From the NCBI GenBank assembly GCA_964602595.1, contig CAZRRO010000007.1, positions 225,531-289,530 of the forward strand: a DNA stretch of 64,000 nt, read 5' to 3'. This document shows, piece by piece, positions 59,808-64,000 of the stretch (positions are counted from its first letter, which is position 1; every line of letters starts with the position of its first letter). The stretch is from CAIWAH01 sp964602595. Lineage in GTDB: Bacteria; Verrucomicrobiota; Verrucomicrobiia; Limisphaerales; UBA9464. The position numbers and the translations under genes were made by a program. A model generated the notes under the pieces. It saw only the letters and a list, made by a program, of their open reading frames with translations. It had not been told where the DNA came from and ran no database searches.

Positions 59808-62174
59808 CTAGAGCAACCCGCCCTGGGGCGGCGGCGCCGCGGGCAAGCCCAGACGCTGCCGGAATTCCGCTTCGTCCAGGATGGCCACGCCGAGCTCCCG
59901 CGCCTTGTCCAACTTGGAACCCGCGCTTTCACCGGCGATGACGAAGTCAGTCTTCCGGCTCACCGAACCGCTGACCGTGCCGCCGCCTTGGCGGATCAGG
60001 TCGCCCGCCTCGTCACGGGTCAGCGAGGTCAGCGTGCCGGTCAGCACGCAAGTCTTGCCCGCGAACGGACCGGCGGCTGCCGGACTCGCGTTGGCCACGT
60101 TGCCTTGCGGCGCGATGCCCAGTTGGCGAATCCGCTCCAGCGCCGTCGCGCCGGCGGACGATGCAAAATAGTCCAGGACGCTCGCCGCCGCGACCGGGCC
60201 AACTTCCGGCATCCGCGCCTTCAATCCGCCGGTGGCCAGCCGAGTTTCGAGGTCGGCAATCTCCGCCTTCAGCTCGGCGTCCCGCGCTTCGCGGGCCTTC
60301 TTCTCGGCCTCGTCCTTGGGCGGATTCTTCCGGGAACGCGGGCTGATTTCCTGACGCTCGGCTTCCTTGGCCCCGAGAGCACGGACATCGCGCAACACTT
60401 CCGAGGTGACGAGGGCGGCCAAGGATTCGTGGGTCTGCGAGAGCTGATACGCCGTCGCCTCGCCGACATCAGCGATGGCCAAGGCATGAATCCACCGGTG
60501 CAGCGGCGCCGTCTTCGCGCGCTGGAGCGCCTCAACGACCTTGGTGGCGTTCTTTTCGCCGAAGGTGCGCGGCTCGTCGTCGGTGCCGAGGTTCAGTTTT
60601 CCCAACCGCTCGACGGTCAGCTCGAAGAGGTCCAAGGGCTCCTTCACCAGCCCTCGCTCAACGAGCTTTTCCGCGACGATGCCGCCGAGGGACTCGATAT
60701 CGAGCGCCTTGCGTTGCGCGAAGTATTCTACGCGCCGGGTCAGCTGCGCGGGGCAGCCGGCGACGTTCTGGCAACGCCAGGCGACTTCCTCGGTTTCGCC
60801 GGCGAGCTTCTCCTTCGCCACGGCGCCACCGCAGGCGGGACAATGGCCGCCGATGTGGGCGAACAGGTCGAACTCGGCGGCACTGGCCGGCCGCTTGGTC
60901 TTCACGACCTCGAAGATTTCCGGGATGACCATGCCCGCCTTGCGGACGACCACGGTGTCGCCGATGCGGATGTCCTTGCGGCGAATCTCGTCCTCGTTGT
61001 GCAACGTGGCACGCGCGACCGTGGAGCCCTGCACGAACACCGGCTCCAGTTCCGCAACCGGCGTCAGCACCCCGGTGCGCCCAACCTGGACCGTGATGGC
61101 GTGCAGCACCGTTTCGGCCGGGGTGATCCACGGCACCGGTTTGTGGACGATCGCGTAGCCGGGCGCGCGCGACCGGCCGGGGATTCGGGCCCAGTCGGCG
61201 AGGGTGTTCACCTTGATGACCACACCGTCGATTTCGTAGGGCAGCCGCCGCCGCAGGTCCCTCGCCTCGTCGTAACCCGCCACGACCTCCGTGTCGTAGA
61301 GCCGCAGAATCTCGTCCATGTCGCGGGCGGTCCACCAGAGCGTCTGGGTGGGCAGGCCGAACTTCGCCAACGTTTCCAGCATCTCGGCGTGGGTCGTGAA
61401 GGCGATGCCGTCGCACGCCCCGACCGCGTAGAACACGGCGCGGATTGGCCGCTGGGCAACGAGCTGGGGATCCAGCTGCTTCAGCGCCCCGGCGGTGGCA
61501 TTGCGGGCGTTCGGGAAGGACTTCTCGCCGGCGGCGGCGAGTCGGGCGTTCAGGGCGTCGAACTCGGCAATGGCCATGTAGGCTTCGCCGCGGACTTCCA
61601 GCAGCGCCGGCGGATTGGGCAGGTCCAATTCCAACGGGATGGACCGCAGCGTCCTGAGGTTGGCGGTGATGTCGTCGCCGAATTGGCCGTCGCCGCGCGT
61701 GACGCCCAGCTCCAGCTTGCCGTGCCGGTAATGGACGCTGATCGAGACGCCGTCCACCTTGGGTTCCATGACGTAGCCGACGTCGTCCCGGCCGAGCTGC
61801 TTGCGGATGCTGGCGTCAAACGCGCGGAACTCGGCGAGCGTGTTCCGGTCCTGCGCCGCGTTGCGTCGGTCGCGGTCGGGTTCCTCATCCTTGGACGGAT
61901 GGTCGGCCGCCTCGACCTTGTCGAGCGATAGCATCGGCTGGAGGTGCGCGACGCGGCGGAAGCTGTCCATCGGCGCGCCGCCGACCCGTTGGGTCGGGGA
62001 ACTGGGGCTGACCAACTCGGGGAACCGGCCCTCCAGTTCCTGCAACTCGCGGTAGAGCGCGTCGTATTCGCGGTCGCTCACCTCGGGCCGCGCAAGCACG
62101 TAATAAGCGTGGTCGTGCCGGCGGATTTCGGTAGCAAGTTCGGCGTGGCGCTTGGCGGCGTCGGCTGCGGACAT
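59808..62174 (-). CDS. ligA: NAD-dependent DNA ligase
   Basis: Seals nicks using NAD+. The 788-residue product has Ia-domain residues HDHAYYVL and SDREYDALY, the catalytic KVDG (YVMEPKVDGVSISVHY), the OB fold, a four-Cys zinc finger (CPACGG and CQNVAGC), helix-hairpin-helix repeats and a C-terminal BRCT domain (GKTCVLTGTLTSLTRDEAGD). It is longer than usual because of an acidic insert before KVDG and a charged ~40-residue insert (KNPPKDEAEKKAREARDAEL) before the last HhH motif. The ATG at 62174 is chosen over 62210. It starts 54 bases after the CotH stop. Confidence 0.95.
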   Translation of the reverse strand: MSAADAAKRHAELATEIRRHDHAYYVLARPEVSDREYDALYRELQELEGRFPELVSPSSPTQRVGGAPMDSFRRVAHLQPMLSLDKVEAADHPSKDEEPDRDRRNAAQDRNTLAEFRAFDASIRKQLGRDDVGYVMEPKVDGVSISVHYRHGKLELGVTRGDGQFGDDITANLRTLRSIPLELDLPNPPALLEVRGEAYMAIAEFDALNARLAAAGEKSFPNARNATAGALKQLDPQLVAQRPIRAVFYAVGACDGIAFTTHAEMLETLAKFGLPTQTLWWTARDMDEILRLYDTEVVAGYDEARDLRRRLPYEIDGVVIKVNTLADWARIPGRSRAPGYAIVHKPVPWITPAETVLHAITVQVGRTGVLTPVAELEPVFVQGSTVARATLHNEDEIRRKDIRIGDTVVVRKAGMVIPEIFEVVKTKRPASAAEFDLFAHIGGHCPACGGAVAKEKLAGETEEVAWRCQNVAGCPAQLTRRVEYFAQRKALDIESLGGIVAEKLVERGLVKEPLDLFELTVERLGKLNLGTDDEPRTFGEKNATKVVEALQRAKTAPLHRWIHALAIADVGEATAYQLSQTHESLAALVTSEVLRDVRALGAKEAERQEISPRSRKNPPKDEAEKKAREARDAELKAEIADLETRLATGGLKARMPEVGPVAAASVLDYFASSAGATALERIRQLGIAPQGNVANASPAAAGPFAGKTCVLTGTLTSLTRDEAGDLIRQGGGTVSGSVSRKTDFVIAGESAGSKLDKARELGVAILDEAEFRQRLGLPAAPPPQGGLL

Positions 62175-62204
62175 GCGGACAGGGTGAAAGTTCCAAGGAC
62201 CGCT

Positions 62205-62220
62205 GGCCAATGACCAAATG
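62205..62220 (+). repeat. Heptamer repeat remnant
   Basis: GGCCAATGACCAAATG matches GGCCAATGACCAATG at 17491-17505 of the heptamer region with one extra base. It lies in the gap between the CotH and ligA genes. Confidence 0.55.
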
Positions 62221-62228
62221 CGCCCGGT

Positions 62229-63755
62229 TCAGCGCGGCTCGAAAGACCGCTCCGGCGGCCGGCGTGATGATTCGCCATCGCCCGGCCGGGGCACCAATCC
62301 GCCGGGGCCGCCCAACTGCGGCCGGCCCGGGGGCCGCGGGCCACCGGGACCCCACAGCATCTGCGGCGCGGTGCCGGTCCGCTGGCCGGCCAGCTCGGCG
62401 GCGACATTGTCGGCGCGTAACTGGACCCAGTCGGCGAAGGTGATGTCGTCGCGCAGCATCGGGAATCCCGGACCGAAACCGCGGGGTTCGCCTTCCCGGT
62501 CGGGGCGCGGTTCCGCGGCGGCCAGGCGGTTCGTCAGGCCTAGGGCGGATTGCTCAAACGCCGCTCGGGCTCGCGGTGATTCGGCGAAGACGGATTCATG
62601 GGTGATCCGGGCGATCCGCTCCGCATCAGCCCGCAGGCGGGCGGGATTGAACGCGTTGGTCAGCAGCGCGGACACTTCGCGCCGGTAAGCCGCGGCGAAT
62701 TCCGGATTGCTGAGCACCCGACCGATGACCCGGAGATTTTCCGTCTGCGGCTTCAGGACGGTGAATTCGGCCTGTGCCCGCCGCGAGCCGGCGCCGGGAT
62801 GGCCGCCAAATGACTCGTTCAGGTCCCAGGGAATGAACACCGTCTTGCCGTCGCCGCGAGGTTGGAACAGGTAAAAATTGTGGCCGGTGCCGAGGAACGA
62901 GTCGTAGTTGGCCAGGACCGCGTTAACGGCGATGAACCGGAGCAGTTGGGGGAGGTCCACCCGGCGCGGCAGTTCGCGGGCAAAGGTCGCGTCATCGGCT
63001 TGGTCCACGAGCCGGGTCAGCGCGATGAACCGGTCCGTGTCGGCCGGCGTCATCTCGGTCTTGGGTTCGTAGCGGTTGGTGTAGGCCGCCCAGTCCGGGC
63101 CGAGGTATTGCAGGCCCGGCACCCATTCCGGCTTGGCGAGCAGCCCCCTCTTGGTGCCGAAGTGCGCCGTCAGGAAATCGCCTTCGACCGCCTCGACCAC
63201 CGTGTAGAGCCCGAGGAAGGTGTTCGTGCGTTCGCCGGGAATGGTGAGGAACACGCGGGCGAACGCCGTGCGCGGGGCGGCCATTCCGGCGCGGCGGAAG
63301 GCGTCGTAAGCCAGCGCCTCGCGGAATTGCGCGCCGTCGTTGAGATTGTTGTTCAGCAGGAGCTCCTCGTGCCCGAAGAAGGTCCGGCCCTTGGCGCCGC
63401 GGTCGAAATCGAGCTTGAACGGCCGCTTCAGGCCATTCCGCGACATGTTGAACGAGGAGTTGCCCTTGAACCGCACGGCGACGTTCGTGAGCACCTGTCC
63501 GGCGCATTCGAAGGTGGCGGTGCTCCACGGGTAATCGCGCTCCACCGCTCCCGGCCCCGGCGGCCGTGGCTCACCCGCGGGGAACCGGGATACGGAACGT
63601 TCCTTCGGGGTGAGTGCCGCCCAGTTTTCGGCCGGCAGCGTCAGGTGGATCTCCCAAAGATTGGTCAACCCAAAGAACGATTCCGCCGCGGCGGCGGGCG
63701 TGAGCCGGAGCGTCAGCAGCAGTCCGACCAAACCGAGCAACCGGGGACAACTCAT
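62229..63755 (-). CDS. Exported CotH-like kinase-fold protein
   Basis: A 508-residue exported protein of the CotH family, atypical protein kinases first known from Bacillus spore coats. The signal peptide is MSCPRLLGLVGLLLTLRLTP. Core segments are NVAVRFKGNSSFNMSRNGLK, PFKLDFDR, LNNNLNDGAQFREALAYDAF, FLGLYTVVEAVEGDFLTAHF and the HNFYLFQPRGDGKTVFIPWD motif with DLNESFG. The C-terminus is a low-complexity Pro/Gly/Arg tail. A kinase activity and its extracellular substrate are not shown by the sequence. The ATG at 63755 is chosen over 63914, because upstream residues are not signal-like. Confidence 0.9.
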   Translation of the reverse strand: MSCPRLLGLVGLLLTLRLTPAAAAESFFGLTNLWEIHLTLPAENWAALTPKERSVSRFPAGEPRPPGPGAVERDYPWSTATFECAGQVLTNVAVRFKGNSSFNMSRNGLKRPFKLDFDRGAKGRTFFGHEELLLNNNLNDGAQFREALAYDAFRRAGMAAPRTAFARVFLTIPGERTNTFLGLYTVVEAVEGDFLTAHFGTKRGLLAKPEWVPGLQYLGPDWAAYTNRYEPKTEMTPADTDRFIALTRLVDQADDATFARELPRRVDLPQLLRFIAVNAVLANYDSFLGTGHNFYLFQPRGDGKTVFIPWDLNESFGGHPGAGSRRAQAEFTVLKPQTENLRVIGRVLSNPEFAAAYRREVSALLTNAFNPARLRADAERIARITHESVFAESPRARAAFEQSALGLTNRLAAAEPRPDREGEPRGFGPGFPMLRDDITFADWVQLRADNVAAELAGQRTGTAPQMLWGPGGPRPPGRPQLGGPGGLVPRPGDGESSRRPPERSFEPR

Positions 63756-63941
63756 GGGCGGTAGCTTGGATCGGAGCCCGCCGGGTTGCACCGCCAAATC
63801 CCCCGCGCGTTGGGGCGGATCACCCTTGGGTGGCGGGAAGCCAAACTTGTCGCTGGCATCGGCGGCCGGGGCAGGTAGCGTTCCCGGCAATTCCATCTGC
63901 CCGCAGTCGTTCATCGCGTCCTGCCCAACCTCAAAACACTC

Positions 63942-64000
63942 ATGTCCATGAAGCCCAATGCCACGTTCCGACGCCCGCGTTGCCGGGCCGGTTTCACCCT
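63942..64000 (+). CDS. Prepilin-type protein (3' partial)
   Basis: The window ends in the first 19 codons of a gene. The leader MSMKPNATFRRPRCRAGFT (ending with the CT of a likely Leu codon) is basic and stops at GFT, which is the G-F-T-L start of type IV prepilin cleavage sites. A second ATG at 63948 is possible. The remainder lies outside the window. Confidence 0.65.
   Translation, partial: MSMKPNATFRRPRCRAGFT

Noticed and set aside
59289..61931. 880-codon plus-strand ORF
   Set aside because: It is antisense to ligA and the porin gene, and is Gly/Arg-rich without any domain.

Overview
The window is a GC-rich, densely coded chromosomal segment of a member of the Verrucomicrobiota. The evidence is the mix of families: DUF1501, DUF1549/DUF1553, planctomycete-type cytochrome PSCyt1, DUF1800, a DUF6797-like exported propeller, TIGR04222, prepilin-type exported proteins, GxxExxY and a GSII-type glutamine synthetase. 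A placement near the Pedosphaera/Limisphaerales branch is inference only. No rRNA, tRNA, CRISPR array, phage or complete insertion sequence was seen.

Layout. 1-5.1 kb: a truncated UreH/NicO-like metal transporter, a DUF547 protein, an adenylate-kinase-like protein, fmt and a lytic transglycosylase. 5.1-10.1 kb: a nitrogen block with a sigma-54-like promoter, glnB, amtB, a terminator, a PP2C phosphatase with a small kinase-like protein, then GSII with its own sigma-54-like box and terminator. 10.1-14.4 kb: an exported DUF1800/DUF1501 pair. 14.5-16.4 kb: pyrR-pyrB behind a recognisable PyrR-binding loop and terminator (attenuator). 16.5-21.7 kb: fabD, fabG, a glutaredoxin and exported propeller proteins, with a heptamer tandem repeat at 17.5 kb.

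21.9-38.2 kb: a cytochrome/DUF1501 island. One plus-strand operon runs DUF1501, GxxExxY, DUF1501, small membrane protein, DUF1549/DUF1553, PPC-type protein, PSCyt1-WD40. Two of its members (GxxExxY and the small membrane protein) sit inside inverted octamer repeats and look inserted. On the other strand one 1303-residue protein carries the PSCyt1-WD40 and DUF1549/DUF1553 halves fused together, which implies that the separate products act together outside the cytoplasm.

38-46.5 kb: an AT-richer orphan exported protein, a DUF6797-like exported propeller, DUF2750, hflX and a prepilin-type protein. 46.5-53.1 kb: a TPR-AAA+ ATPase, a decayed VapBC-like pair, a YcxB-like protein, a TPR membrane protein and a ferritin-like/ATP-grasp fusion carrying two palindromic elements in frame. 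53.1-64 kb: housekeeping genes (M42 peptidase, lgt, RluA-type synthase; reverse strand uppS, purA, alginate-export porin, ligA, CotH). purA is preceded by a terminator hairpin very close to its start. The window ends in the first codons of another prepilin-type gene.

The best leads for new biology are the PyrR and purA leaders, the octamer-repeat cassettes, the fused/split cytochrome-DUF1549 system and the ferritin-like/ATP-grasp fusion.
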